A DNA stretch of 64,000 nt. Origin: an uncultured Rothia sp. (GTDB taxonomy: Bacteria; Actinomycetota; Actinomycetes; Actinomycetales; Micrococcaceae). Position 1 is the first letter of the stretch. Each line of letters starts with the position of its first letter. Of the stretch, positions 15,951 to 24,222 are shown one piece after another. The notes beneath the pieces were generated by a model that saw nothing but the letters and a program-made list of their open reading frames with translations, made no database searches and was not told the DNA's origin. Made by a program: the position numbers and the translations under genes. The stretch covers positions 10,309 through 74,308 of the forward strand of contig CAMIIO010000011.1 in NCBI GenBank assembly GCA_946221065.1, written 5' to 3'.

Positions 15951-17378
15951 TTATTTTGCTGCTAGTTCTTTGTTGCCGTGCAGGGTTCCAGTAGCAAAGC
16001 CGATAGTCAGAGGCTCGGTGGTGGTGCAGCATGCAGCCTGGTTTGTCGATTCACCGACGGCGGAGCTTTCCCCAGCGGCTGGGGCATCACATGATCCACC
16101 CAAATCGGTGGAACACACTCCGGTTTCTGGTAAGGACAGCTCGACGCGTCGAGCCGCTTCATCATCGCCTGCCAGATGCGCAGCGATCGAGCGGACCTGC
16201 TCATATCCGGTGGCCATGAGGAAGGTGGGGGCGCGTCCGTAGCTCTTCATTCCCGCAATGTAGAAGTACTTCTCCGGGTGGGAAAGTTCCTTCTCACCGT
16301 GGGCGCTGACCGTGCCGCAGCTGTGGAATTCTGGATCGATCAAAGGACCCAGTGCGCTTGGAGCTTCGACCGTCTGGTCGAGATTCAGCCGCAGCTCCGA
16401 GAGCATCGTCAGATCTGGTCGGAAGCCGGTGGCAGGCACAATCCGATCCACTTCAAACACTCGGCCGTCAGTCAGGTTTACGCACAGTTGTTCGCCAGAC
16501 TCCACGGAGGCGATGGACACGTTCTCCAGCAAGCTGATGTGCTCATTTTCCACGAGGCGGCGCAGGCTCGTGCCCAGCTGCCCGCGCGCGGGAAGCTCAT
16601 CGGCTGCCCCGCCGCCGTAGAGTCGGATGGGGTTCGCTGGGCCTCGTAGACCCCACAAAATTTGGGTGTCAGGGTGCTGCTGCTGCAGGCGGCCCAAGGA
16701 GATCAGCGTGTTCGCGGCCGAGTGGCCTGCACCGAGCACGAGAATGGTTTTGCCTGCAAGATCTTCGCTGTCGGCACCTAGCGGGTCCGGTAACGGGGAC
16801 GTGATGAAGCCCTGGGTGCGGGCTTCTGCTTCGCCGATCGCTTCGATTCCCGAACGGCCGACCGGGTTGGGCTGGTTCCAGGTTCCGGTGGCGTCGATGA
16901 CGGCGCGTGCCAGCAGGTCGACGGTGCCTTCTGTGGTGTCAGCGCGGACTAGGAATAGCGATTCGTCGCGGCCTGCGGTGCGGGTCTTATCAATTCCCCG
17001 GCCGTCATGGTGCAACCGGCTGATCTTGGTCACGCGGTGGCCATATTTGATCCGTGGAGACATCTGTGGGTGGGCCGCCAGGGGTGCGAGGTATTCGCTG
17101 ATTAGCTCTGCACCCGTCGGCAGCTTAGTTTCGCGCGGTGCGACCCAGTCACCGGCGTAGCCTTCGTCTGGGGTTTCCAGCAAGCGCCGGGCTGCTGTGT
17201 CGATATCGTAGCGCCAGGGGGAGAACAGCTTGATGTGCTTCCACTGTTCGATGGCTGCACCCACGCTTGTGCCTGCTTCGAGGACCAGAACGTCTTGGTC
17301 CTGTTCAATGAGGTGTGCGGCGGCGGCTAGACCGATTGGCCCGGCACCAATGACCACTACGGGATGGTGTGTGTTCAT
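15951..17378 (-). CDS. FAD-dependent oxidoreductase of the ars operon
   Basis: This 475-residue flavoprotein has two dinucleotide-binding folds: GAGPIGLAAAAHLIEQ at residues 11-26 for FAD and LVLGAGHSAANTLISL at about 221-236 for NAD(P)H. ATGFRPD at about 331-337 is typical of this group. The C-terminal 50 residues are rich in Cys (GVCSTDLGGSC, then ACCTTTEP), which suggests thiol or arsenic chemistry. Similar proteins in actinobacterial ars operons are called ArsO-like or thioredoxin-reductase-like. It is the third gene after acr3 and arsC in a leftward unit. Exact substrate unknown. Confidence 0.75.
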   Translation of the reverse strand: MNTHHPVVVIGAGPIGLAAAAHLIEQDQDVLVLEAGTSVGAAIEQWKHIKLFSPWRYDIDTAARRLLETPDEGYAGDWVAPRETKLPTGAELISEYLAPLAAHPQMSPRIKYGHRVTKISRLHHDGRGIDKTRTAGRDESLFLVRADTTEGTVDLLARAVIDATGTWNQPNPVGRSGIEAIGEAEARTQGFITSPLPDPLGADSEDLAGKTILVLGAGHSAANTLISLGRLQQQHPDTQILWGLRGPANPIRLYGGGAADELPARGQLGTSLRRLVENEHISLLENVSIASVESGEQLCVNLTDGRVFEVDRIVPATGFRPDLTMLSELRLNLDQTVEAPSALGPLIDPEFHSCGTVSAHGEKELSHPEKYFYIAGMKSYGRAPTFLMATGYEQVRSIAAHLAGDDEAARRVELSLPETGVCSTDLGGSCDAPAAGESSAVGESTNQAACCTTTEPLTIGFATGTLHGNKELAAK

Positions 17379-17426
17379 TTTTGACTCCTAGAAATTCGTG
17401 TACCGTCGTGATTCCTGGAAATGGAT

Positions 17427-17840
17427 TTAGGCGGTGGGCAATAGTTCTGAGATGAGTGTTTCGATGCGTGCGCGGATCTCGTCGCGGATTGGACGGACTG
17501 CTTCGACACCCTGTCCGGCTGGATCATCAAGTTTCCAGTCCTCATAACGCTTGCCGGGGAAGATTGGGCAGGTATCCCCGCAGCCCATGGTGATCACCAC
17601 GTCGGAGTCTTTCACGGCTTCGGTGGTGAGAATCTTTGGGGTTTCGGCGGACATGTCGATGCCCAGTTCGTTCATTGCTTCTACTGCGGCTGGATTGACC
17701 GAGTCGGCTGGAGCCGAGCCAGCCGAGCGGACTTCAATGCGTCCTGCGGACAGGTGCGTGAGAAACGCGGCAGCCATTTGCGAACGGCCGGCGTTGTGGA
17801 CGCAGACAAAAAGAACCGAGGGCTTTTCGACGGTATTCAT
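17427..17840 (-). CDS. arsC: Arsenate reductase ArsC, LMW phosphatase type
   Basis: This 137-residue protein reduces arsenate to arsenite so the pump can export it. The catalytic P-loop CVHNAGRS gives Cys13 and Arg19, as CX5R. A second Cys pair (MGCGDTCPIFPG at about 85-96) supplies the redox Cys and is followed by the DWKLDDPAG block with the catalytic Asp. The type uses either thioredoxin or mycothiol; both are plausible in an actinomycete, and a thioredoxin is encoded in this cluster. It lies 19 bases after acr3 on the same strand. Confidence 0.92.
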   Translation of the reverse strand: MNTVEKPSVLFVCVHNAGRSQMAAAFLTHLSAGRIEVRSAGSAPADSVNPAAVEAMNELGIDMSAETPKILTTEAVKDSDVVITMGCGDTCPIFPGKRYEDWKLDDPAGQGVEAVRPIRDEIRARIETLISELLPTA

Positions 17841-17859
17841 GAGAGATCTCCTGGAAAAT

Positions 17860-18945
17860 TTAGGACGTAATGGTTGAAGAAGTGGTGGGGAAGAATTTCC
17901 TGGCCCACAGGGCGACGTAGACCAGAGCGACCAGGATCGGCACCTCGATCAGCGGTCCTACGACTCCTGCCAGGGCTTGGCCGCTGGTCGCGCCGAAAGT
18001 CGCGATGGCCACCGCGATGGCTAATTCGAAGTTATTGCCCGCGGCGGTGAAGGCCAGGGTGGTGGTGCGTGGGTAACCGAGTTTCAGGGCGCGACCGATA
18101 AGCATGCCGGCTGCGAAGACCACTACGAAGTAGACCAGCAGCGGGATGGCCATGCGCACCACGTCCAGCGGCTTGGAAATGATGTTATCGCCTTGCAAGG
18201 CGAAGAGCAGCACGATGGTGAACAGCAGGCCATATAGTGCCCATGGTCCGATTTTCGGCAGGAACTTTCCCTCGTACCATTCACGGCCCTTGGCCTTTTC
18301 TCCCAGGGTACGGGTGAGGAATCCTGCAACCAGCGGGATGCCGAGGAAGACCAACACCGAGAGAGTGATCGCAGCGATTGAGAATTCGGCACTGGTGGTT
18401 TCCAGGCCGAGCCATGAGGGGAGCAGCTGCAGATAGAACCAGCCCAGGGCGCCGAAGGCGATCACCTGGAAGACCGAGTTGATCGCCACCAGCACCGCTG
18501 CGGCCTCGCGGTCCCCGCACGCCAGATCGTTCCAGATGAACACCATCGCGATACATCGAGCCAGACCCACGATGATCAAACCGGTCCGATATTCGGGCAG
18601 GTCCGCCAAGAACACCCAGGCGAGAACGAACATGAAGGCCGGGGCAAGAACCCAGTTGATCACCAATGAGGTGATCATCAGCTTCTTATCGGCGAGTACT
18701 CGGCCAGTTTCGTTGTAGCGTACCTTGGCCAGCACCGGATACATCATGACCAGCAGGCCAACGGCGATCGGCACCGACACCCCGGCGACGGTAAACCGAT
18801 CCAGGATCTCCCCCAGCTGCGGGAAGATGCGCCCTAGCCCGAGCCCGACGCCCATCGCCAGCAGAATCCAGAGGGCAAGATACCGGTCAAGGAAGGAAAG
18901 CTTCGCCGCCACGGGGGCCGTGTCGGGCGCGGTCGTAGGTGTCAC
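17860..18945 (-). CDS. arsB: Arsenite efflux permease ACR3
   Basis: This 361-residue membrane protein has ten transmembrane segments and the ACR3 signatures: the helix-4 Cys in GLARCIAMVFIWNDLACGD and FTAAGNNFELAIAVA near the C-terminus. It exports arsenite using the proton motive force. The frame extends to 19053 through the operator repeats. The GTG at 18945 is therefore chosen, with GGAG ten bases upstream. It diverges from arsR across a repeat-rich operator (18971-19047) and heads the leftward acr3-arsC-flavoprotein unit. Confidence 0.92.
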   Translation of the reverse strand: MTPTTAPDTAPVAAKLSFLDRYLALWILLAMGVGLGLGRIFPQLGEILDRFTVAGVSVPIAVGLLVMMYPVLAKVRYNETGRVLADKKLMITSLVINWVLAPAFMFVLAWVFLADLPEYRTGLIIVGLARCIAMVFIWNDLACGDREAAAVLVAINSVFQVIAFGALGWFYLQLLPSWLGLETTSAEFSIAAITLSVLVFLGIPLVAGFLTRTLGEKAKGREWYEGKFLPKIGPWALYGLLFTIVLLFALQGDNIISKPLDVVRMAIPLLVYFVVVFAAGMLIGRALKLGYPRTTTLAFTAAGNNFELAIAVAIATFGATSGQALAGVVGPLIEVPILVALVYVALWARKFFPTTSSTITS

Positions 18946-18970
18946 GCAGTCATCACTCCAAAAATAGAAA

Positions 18971-19047
18971 TCGACGAATATCGATATAGCTATATATAGA
19001 TATATAGATATATCGATGTATCGAGTATGCTTGCGTATATCGATGTT
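18971..19047. promoter_or_regulatory. Divergent ars operator with ATATCGAT repeats
   Basis: The acr3/arsR intergenic region is packed with overlapping ATATCGAT and TATAGATATA words, with half-sites on both strands. The pattern is unlike the GC-rich surroundings and lies where ArsR would block both promoters. Confidence 0.65.
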
Positions 19048-19086
19048 TGTCAATCTCTGGCGCGAGTGAAGAAAAGAGCAAGTCGC

Positions 19087-19458
19087 ATGAGCACCCCCAC
19101 CTTGAACCCTGCAAACGTGAGCACCGAGACTTCGGAAGATCTATGCTGCGTTTCCACACACGGTGAAGAAGTACTGCAGCTCGAGGAAGCGGAACTGCTT
19201 GCAGCCCGCTTCAAGGCCTTGAGTGATCCGAACCGATTGCGCATTCTTTCCATCGTTTCTTCTAGCGAAACATCGGAAACCTGTGTCTGCGACTTGTCCG
19301 AGCCTTTGGACTTGAAACAGCCAACGGTTTCCCGTCATCTGAAGATCCTGGTGGACGCGGGGATCCTGCACCGCGAAAAGCGCGGCGTGTGGGCTTACTT
19401 CTCCGTGATCCCGGGCGCGCTGGAATCGCTGGCTTCCAGTTTGGTGATCAAGAAGTGA
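19087..19458 (+). CDS. arsR: Arsenic-responsive repressor ArsR
   Basis: This 123-residue ArsR/SmtB repressor carries RFKALSDPNRLRILSIV at about residues 41-57 and a recognition helix (KQPTVSRHLKILVDAGIL). A CVCDL motif in the DNA-binding domain is the classic As(III) site (ELCVCDL in the plasmid R773 protein). A further Cys pair near residues 20-21 could add a ligand. The start at 19087 lies in an AG-rich leader; the frame opens at 19027 inside the operator. It overlaps the next gene by four bases (GTGA), so the two are co-expressed. Confidence 0.9.
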   Translation: MSTPTLNPANVSTETSEDLCCVSTHGEEVLQLEEAELLAARFKALSDPNRLRILSIVSSSETSETCVCDLSEPLDLKQPTVSRHLKILVDAGILHREKRGVWAYFSVIPGALESLASSLVIKK

Positions 19459-19871
19459 GCGCTGCGATGAAGCCCTCGGTGCTGTTCGTTTGCGTCAAGA
19501 ACGGTGGCAAGTCCCAAATGGCGGCCGGACTCATGAGCGCCCTGGTCGATAACCGCATCACTGTCTTCTCCGCGGGAACACAACCCGGTACAAAAATCAA
19601 TGACCTCTCGGCCCAGGTCCTGCTCGCACAGGGCATCGACATCCGAACCGAACGTCCCAAGCTCCTGACCGAGGACGCGATGAAAGTCGTGGACTTGGTC
19701 GTCGTGCTCGGCACCGAAGCGCAGGTGCCCGAGGTTGACGGAGCCAGCGTCGAAGTGTGGGAACTGAATGAACCGAGTACCCGCGGCATCGAAGGGCACG
19801 AGCGAATGCTCCTGATGCGCGACGAAATTAATTCCCGGGTCAAGGCCCTGGCTGAACGACTCCTGCTCTAA
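19455..19871 (+). CDS. ArsC-like low-molecular-weight phosphatase family protein
   Basis: This 138-residue protein has the same fold as the other ArsC, with a P-loop CVKNGGKS in which the conserved Arg is replaced by Lys. The second half shows ELNEPSTRGIEGHERMLLMRD with the catalytic-Asp region altered. This variant is common beside ArsR in actinobacterial ars clusters and is usually called arsenate reductase. Here it lacks the redox CysX3Cys pair of the 17.4-kb copy. The GTG at 19455 overlaps the arsR stop; ATG 19467 is the alternative. Confidence 0.8.
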   Translation: MSAAMKPSVLFVCVKNGGKSQMAAGLMSALVDNRITVFSAGTQPGTKINDLSAQVLLAQGIDIRTERPKLLTEDAMKVVDLVVVLGTEAQVPEVDGASVEVWELNEPSTRGIEGHERMLLMRDEINSRVKALAERLLL

Positions 19872-19923
19872 ACCCTACTGAGTACCTCCTTATTTATTGA
19901 TTCTTCTGAAGAAAGATCCATTG

Positions 19924-21231
19924 ATGAATTCTGAAACCATCCGCGACGGAATCATCGTGGGTTCCGGCCCTGCCGGTTACACCGCTGCGATCTACACCGC
20001 GCGAGCAAACCTGAATCCCCTGGTGATTGCAGGTTCCGTAACCGCCGGCGGCGAGCTGATGAACACCACAGACGTGGAGAACTTCCCGGGCTTCCCGCAG
20101 GGCATCATGGGCCCGGACCTGATGGACAACATGCAGCAGCAGGCTGAGCGCTTCGGCGCCGAGATCCTCTTCGACGATGTCACCGAGATGAATCTCGAGG
20201 GCGAGATCAAGACCCTCTCGCTGGCCGACGGCACTGTGTACCGTGCCCGTTCCACTATCGTTTCCACCGGCTCGGCCTACCGCGAGTTGGGACTGGCCGA
20301 TGAGAAGCGCCTGTCCGGACACGGCGTTTCCTGGTGTACTACCTGCGATGGTTTCTTCTTCCGCGAGCAGACCATCGCCGTCATCGGCGGCGGTGACTCG
20401 GCCATGGAAGAGGCCCTGTTCCTGACCAAGTTCGCTTCGAAGGTCATCGTTGTGCACCGCCGCAGCGAACTGCGCGCTTCCAAGATCATGGCTGACCGTG
20501 CCCTGGCGCACGAGAAGATCGAGTTCGTCTGGGATTCCGAGGTTATCGGAATCAACAGCGAGGACAAGGTCAACGGGCTGGTCGTCAAGAACCGCAACAC
20601 CGGAGAAGAGTCCACCTTGGACGTCACCGGCGTCTTCGTGGCCATCGGCAACGACCCTCGTGTGAATCTGGTCAAGGACCAGCTTGAGCTGACTGCAGAA
20701 GGCACCATCGCAGTCGAGGGACGCAGCTCCAAGACCTCGCTGCCAGGCGTATTCGCCGCTGGCGATGTCATCGATTCCACTTATCGTCAGGCCATCACTG
20801 CTGCCGGCTCCGGCTGTGCAGCAGCGCAGGATGTCGAGCATTTCCTGGCCAACGTCAAGACCCCGGCAGAAGCCGCAAACTACTTCCTCAGAAAGGGGTT
20901 GCATCTCATGAGCAACGCTAAGGCAGTTACTGAAGCAACGTTCCAGACAGAGGTTCTGGAATCCGACAAGCCAGTCATCGTGGACTTCTGGGCAGAATGG
21001 TGCGGTCCATGCCGCCAGCTCAGCCCGATCTTGGATCAGCTCGCTGAAGAGTACGCGGATAAGGTCACCGTCGTGAAGCTGAACATCGACGAGAACCAGG
21101 CGCTGTCCGCCAAGTACGGGATTACCTCCATCCCGGCCATGTTCGTGTTCCAGAGCGGCGAGCACGTAGCTTCTTCCCTCGGTGCCAAGCCTAAGGCTGT
21201 CATCGAGAAGGGGTTCGCAGCTTACTTATAG
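19924..21231 (+). CDS. trxB: Thioredoxin reductase-thioredoxin fusion
   Basis: This 435-residue protein joins two complete enzymes. Residues 1-320 are TrxB: FAD site GSGPAGYTAAIYTA, NADPH site IGGGDSAMEEAL, redox pair at Cys138 and Cys141 (WCTTCDG), and GVFAAGDVID. Residues 329-435 are thioredoxin with WCGPC at 359-363. The linker contains, at DNA level, AAAGGGG and an ATG (20908) in perfect position to start thioredoxin separately. A stop codon seems to have been lost between two former genes. Both a fusion and free thioredoxin may be made. It would recycle the ArsC proteins encoded alongside. Confidence 0.88.
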   Translation: MNSETIRDGIIVGSGPAGYTAAIYTARANLNPLVIAGSVTAGGELMNTTDVENFPGFPQGIMGPDLMDNMQQQAERFGAEILFDDVTEMNLEGEIKTLSLADGTVYRARSTIVSTGSAYRELGLADEKRLSGHGVSWCTTCDGFFFREQTIAVIGGGDSAMEEALFLTKFASKVIVVHRRSELRASKIMADRALAHEKIEFVWDSEVIGINSEDKVNGLVVKNRNTGEESTLDVTGVFVAIGNDPRVNLVKDQLELTAEGTIAVEGRSSKTSLPGVFAAGDVIDSTYRQAITAAGSGCAAAQDVEHFLANVKTPAEAANYFLRKGLHLMSNAKAVTEATFQTEVLESDKPVIVDFWAEWCGPCRQLSPILDQLAEEYADKVTVVKLNIDENQALSAKYGITSIPAMFVFQSGEHVASSLGAKPKAVIEKGFAAYL

Positions 21232-21673
21232 TCAGCAAACGCTCTTGTGCGCACTGAGTAATAATCGAGCAAGACTCCAATCAGTTCCCGCATTTTTTGA
21301 CCGATACACGAGTACTTCGTAGTTCGAAGCACTCGGTTGAACCAAGGGGTAACCCAGAAACGATCGTTTTCGGTGTCCGTATAAGGTCCCTTCACCGGGC
21401 ATTTTCTCGGGCGGGGTATACGGGAATCTGAAATCTTTGAAAACTCGGAGTTTCGAAAATTTACCAAGTCAATGGATCGAGTGTCCCGTATGGCGACCGG
21501 CTTACGGGACACTTGGCCAAAGCTAAGGGGCGAACCCCCGTTTTCGGGCGGGGGTGGATTTTCGGCGGTAACGCAAAGGTCACTTTGGTCCCTAAGACGG
21601 ATGTCGCAACCTTTGGTTCCTCGGACTATGGAGAAATCAAGACGGTATACCCGCTGAGACATGATTACTGCAC
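21232..21673. other. Non-coding stretch with a res-like site
   Basis: No gene is supported. A palindrome AAACGATCGTTT lies at 21358-21369 and a 28-base dyad at 21483-21510. A G/C-run-rich segment (21520-21560) follows. It looks like transposon flank or recombination sequence. Confidence 0.45.
21483..21510. other. 28-base dyad resembling a resolvase subsite
   Basis: The site begins GTCCCGTA and ends TACGGGAC, with a 12-base centre. Length and end symmetry match the 28-base crossover subsites of serine resolvases. A second site of the same length and ends lies at 22918-22945, and the two bracket the acetyltransferase genes. Confidence 0.5.
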
Positions 21674-22237
21674 CTAGCCGCCGATGCGGTTCTCCGGCAG
21701 GAGGTAGCGCAGGGCTGTCGAAACCGGTGCAGAAAATCCGAGTTTTCGGTACATGGCTGCCGCTTCATTGGAGGCAAGCAGGTCCACTACTTCCACGCCT
21801 TGGGCGGACATCCATTGCAACAGTTCGCGTGAAATGGTAGAACCAATGCCTCTGCCACGCCAGGCCGGGTCGACCACGACGCTACTGATCAGTCCCATGC
21901 GGCCTGTAGGGAAACCGGGCCCTGGGATCTGATGGATCACGGTGGCCTTGCCCCAACCTGTTATAGCGCGCGTGCCCTCCGCTTCCATGACCAGGTAATG
22001 GTGGTCGGGTTGCTGTAGCTGTTCCACGATTACCTTCACCGCTTCCTCCTGCCGCCCATCCTGCGCAGTCTCTGACGGACGCGTGGCGCTGCCCTGTCGG
22101 CCGAGTTCCCGAAAGAATTCACCTCGTAGGCCAACCATAAACGGAACGTCTTCTTGACTCGCCTGCCGGAGAACCAACGAATTAAGTGGTAACGCACTTA
22201 CGCCGGGCGGTCGGTTATCGGGGATATCAGAAGTCAT
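21674..22237 (-). CDS. GNAT-family N-acetyltransferase
   Basis: A 187-residue acetyltransferase with the acetyl-CoA loop WRGRGIGSTI (after VVVDPA, about residues 122-137) and a C-terminal AAAMYRKLGFS motif. GNAT enzymes transfer acetyl groups from acetyl-CoA to amines, such as antibiotics, proteins or metabolites; the substrate cannot be predicted. It lies alone, with the next leftward gene 156 bases upstream. It has no visible link to arsenic functions except position. Confidence 0.8.
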   Translation of the reverse strand: MTSDIPDNRPPGVSALPLNSLVLRQASQEDVPFMVGLRGEFFRELGRQGSATRPSETAQDGRQEEAVKVIVEQLQQPDHHYLVMEAEGTRAITGWGKATVIHQIPGPGFPTGRMGLISSVVVDPAWRGRGIGSTISRELLQWMSAQGVEVVDLLASNEAAAMYRKLGFSAPVSTALRYLLPENRIGG

Positions 22238-22393
22238 TTTCTGACCGTATCACCGGCTACCGCGAACGCTGGAGGCTTTCATGTTACTACCCGTCATCAC
22301 AATGCTGTTCGGTGAGCGTTCGCTAATCGGTCCGATTGCACATCTCTGACCTCACCTCAATGCCAGAGGATGCAGTATTAGATCCACCCGGCG

Positions 22394-22819
22394 CTACCGA
22401 AATTCAGCAAAGACGCGCACCGGTCCGGTGCTGAAGTCAGATCCCTCGGTCAGCCCTAAGGACTGGTAGAAAGCACGCTGCTGAGGCTCGTCATCCGTGA
22501 TCAGCACCGTCTGTCGAACGTGCTGATATCTCTCTTTTACCTGTCCGAAGAGGGCACGCCCTATGCCTGTTCCTTGAAGGTCCGGATGAACCAAAATGTC
22601 TTGGAGATAGCAGATTGTTGCATCATCGGAAATCGTTCGAGCAAGTCCGACTAGTTTGCCGCCTTCGTTCCAAGCCGATACGACAAAAGAAGAATTTTTG
22701 ATCGCTTGAAAGAGCAAATCCGGGCTATCGGTGTAGGCCGTCCAGCCAACTGCGTTGTAGAGCGAAAGGATCTCGGCATCAGTGATGGATGGTGATGTAG
22801 ACAACGTGAATGGTGACAT
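22394..22819 (-). CDS. GNAT-family N-acetyltransferase
   Basis: A 141-residue acetyltransferase of the small single-domain type with LQDILVHPDLQGTGIGRALF (about residues 72-91) as the acetyl-CoA-binding motif and a C-terminal AFYQSLGL. It begins with YNAVGWTAY, typical of the YkkB/PaiA-like group. It shares no close identity with the neighbouring acetyltransferase, so the two are not recent duplicates. Regulation not visible. Confidence 0.8.
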   Translation of the reverse strand: MSPFTLSTSPSITDAEILSLYNAVGWTAYTDSPDLLFQAIKNSSFVVSAWNEGGKLVGLARTISDDATICYLQDILVHPDLQGTGIGRALFGQVKERYQHVRQTVLITDDEPQQRAFYQSLGLTEGSDFSTGPVRVFAEFR

Positions 22820-23023
22820 GGGGCCATTCTGACACGAAGACTCGTCGGCCGCACGCAGAAGCCACTTTTGAATTTTTCTATTTTCCGTTCAAGCCCAAGT
22901 AATCACAGCCGGTATATGTCCCGCAGAGGGTTCCTCTTACGGGACACCTAAAACAATCGTTTAAGATAACACCCCGTTACTAACACTAAGAAAAAATCCT
23001 AGGGGAATCCCCTACCTCGGTGG
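22820..23023. other. Intergenic region with second res-like site
   Basis: There is no gene. The 28-base dyad at 22918-22945 is followed by AAACAATCGTTT (22951-22962), a near match to the AAACGATCGTTT palindromes seen elsewhere. GC drops after this point toward the CPBP gene. Confidence 0.4.
22918..22945. other. 28-base dyad resembling a resolvase subsite
   Basis: It starts with GTCCCG and ends with TACGGGAC, the same length and ends as 21483-21510. Orientation of the ends is alike, so recombination between the two would remove the acetyltransferase pair. Confidence 0.5.
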
Positions 23024-23773
23024 CTAGCCTGCAACAGCTAACAGAGCTACCCCAGAAATCATCGTATTCAGCACCATATGAAAAGCTAAGCTACCCCAAA
23101 TACTCCGGTGAAACCACCGCAAATAACCCAGACATAAACCCACCGTCACCATATAAGGTAGCAACACTGGCACACCATGACACACCGCGAAGACTAGGGC
23201 AGTGAGCACAACAACCACCACGGGTGATAACGAGCGAGAGAGCCAATTCCACAAAAACCCTCGAAAGAATAATTCTTCCCAAAAAGGCGTGAGCACTGCC
23301 ATGGAAATAAACAGAGCAAGTTGAGAAGCAAAAGGTATCCCCGACATGTCATCAACAGATGAAGAACCAGTAGGATTCTGCCCGCCCAATACCAGCGTCA
23401 CAAAAAGCACCTGAACTGTAACCACAACGACAAACGCAGCCGGAATCTGCCAGAAAAGGTGCACAAGACGTTTCGAGGGTCTGACCACCCCTAGGTCTCC
23501 CCAGCCTAAGCCAAACTTTCTCCTCAATATCAATAGGGCAACGGGCACAAGAACGCTAAAGAGAAGAATTGCATAAGGTAACGTGCTAGAGACGGTTTCC
23601 CCGGTAATCCTCAGGCCCAAGGCCAGTAGAAGGTAACCGCCAAAAATAAGCGCCGTTAGGGTGATGATGATGCCGGCGGTCAGAAGAATTTGTGAGGTCT
23701 TGAGGTGTTCTGAAAGTAGGTTCTGGTTCATTCCTTCAGCATATAAAGAAGACCTATCAGAAGTATTCATCAT
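23024..23773 (-). CDS. CPBP-family intramembrane glutamic endopeptidase
   Basis: This 249-residue membrane protein has about seven hydrophobic helices and the CPBP (CAAX protease and bacteriocin-processing) motifs. They are WEELFFRG (EExxxR) at about residues 169-176, the FAVCHG His at about 199-204 and FHMVLN (HxxxN) near the C-terminus. In Gram-positive bacteria such proteins often mature or give immunity to bacteriocins. It lies divergent to an EcsC remnant with only 25 bases between, so its upstream region may be a breakpoint. ATG 23773 is used; an ATG 14 codons in is also possible. Confidence 0.82.
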   Translation of the reverse strand: MMNTSDRSSLYAEGMNQNLLSEHLKTSQILLTAGIIITLTALIFGGYLLLALGLRITGETVSSTLPYAILLFSVLVPVALLILRRKFGLGWGDLGVVRPSKRLVHLFWQIPAAFVVVVTVQVLFVTLVLGGQNPTGSSSVDDMSGIPFASQLALFISMAVLTPFWEELFFRGFLWNWLSRSLSPVVVVVLTALVFAVCHGVPVLLPYMVTVGLCLGYLRWFHRSIWGSLAFHMVLNTMISGVALLAVAG

Positions 23774-23798
23774 AGCGGATGGTATATAGAGAATAGAC

Positions 23799-24222
23799 TC
23801 GGACCGCTATCTCTGGGTTACTCATTGGGTCACTTGGCTCAGGGAGTCTCGCCAAATTGGGGATTCAGTTTGGAGATAAAGTCGCTTTGGTCGCTCTCAA
23901 AAAAGTACCAGGACGCGTCCTAACATCTATTAACCAAAAAGTTGGTTTCAGGCTAGTGACCAAATTCGGTGAAAAGGGTGTAATCAACCTGGGAAAGGGC
24001 ATACCTTTTGTGGGCGCTGGTGTTGGTGCAGGAATGAATGCGGTATCTATTCGCGCTATTGCCGGATATACACGTATCAACTTCCCCGCCTTCGAACCCA
24101 CGACCCAAATGGAGAATCCCGAGGATGGAGAAGATGACATCATAGACGTCGAAATTATTGATGACTACTTCCCTCTGCCTCTGCCTCTGCCTCTTATATT
24201 GTGCGGAGGCTCATCAGGCTGA
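23799..24222 (+). pseudogene. C-terminal part of an EcsC-family gene
   Basis: The frame opens right after a stop at 23796 and lacks a start, but the protein sequence is that of an EcsC domain end. It has GSGSLAKLGIQFGDK, VGFRLVTKFGEKGVINLGK, and a Gly-rich GIPFVGAGVGAGMNAV helix, then an acidic tail. Around two thirds of a normal EcsC protein is missing. An internal TTG at 23857 could start a 121-residue piece. The break falls near the CPBP gene start. Confidence 0.65.

Noticed and set aside
19894..21165. 423-codon open frame on the minus strand
   Set aside because: It is the antisense of the TrxB-TrxA fusion, which has all expected motifs; long antisense frames arise from high third-position GC.
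21222..21662. 146-codon open frame on the minus strand
   Set aside because: It crosses a 28-base dyad and G/C-run repeats and shows no domain; better read as non-coding transposon flank.
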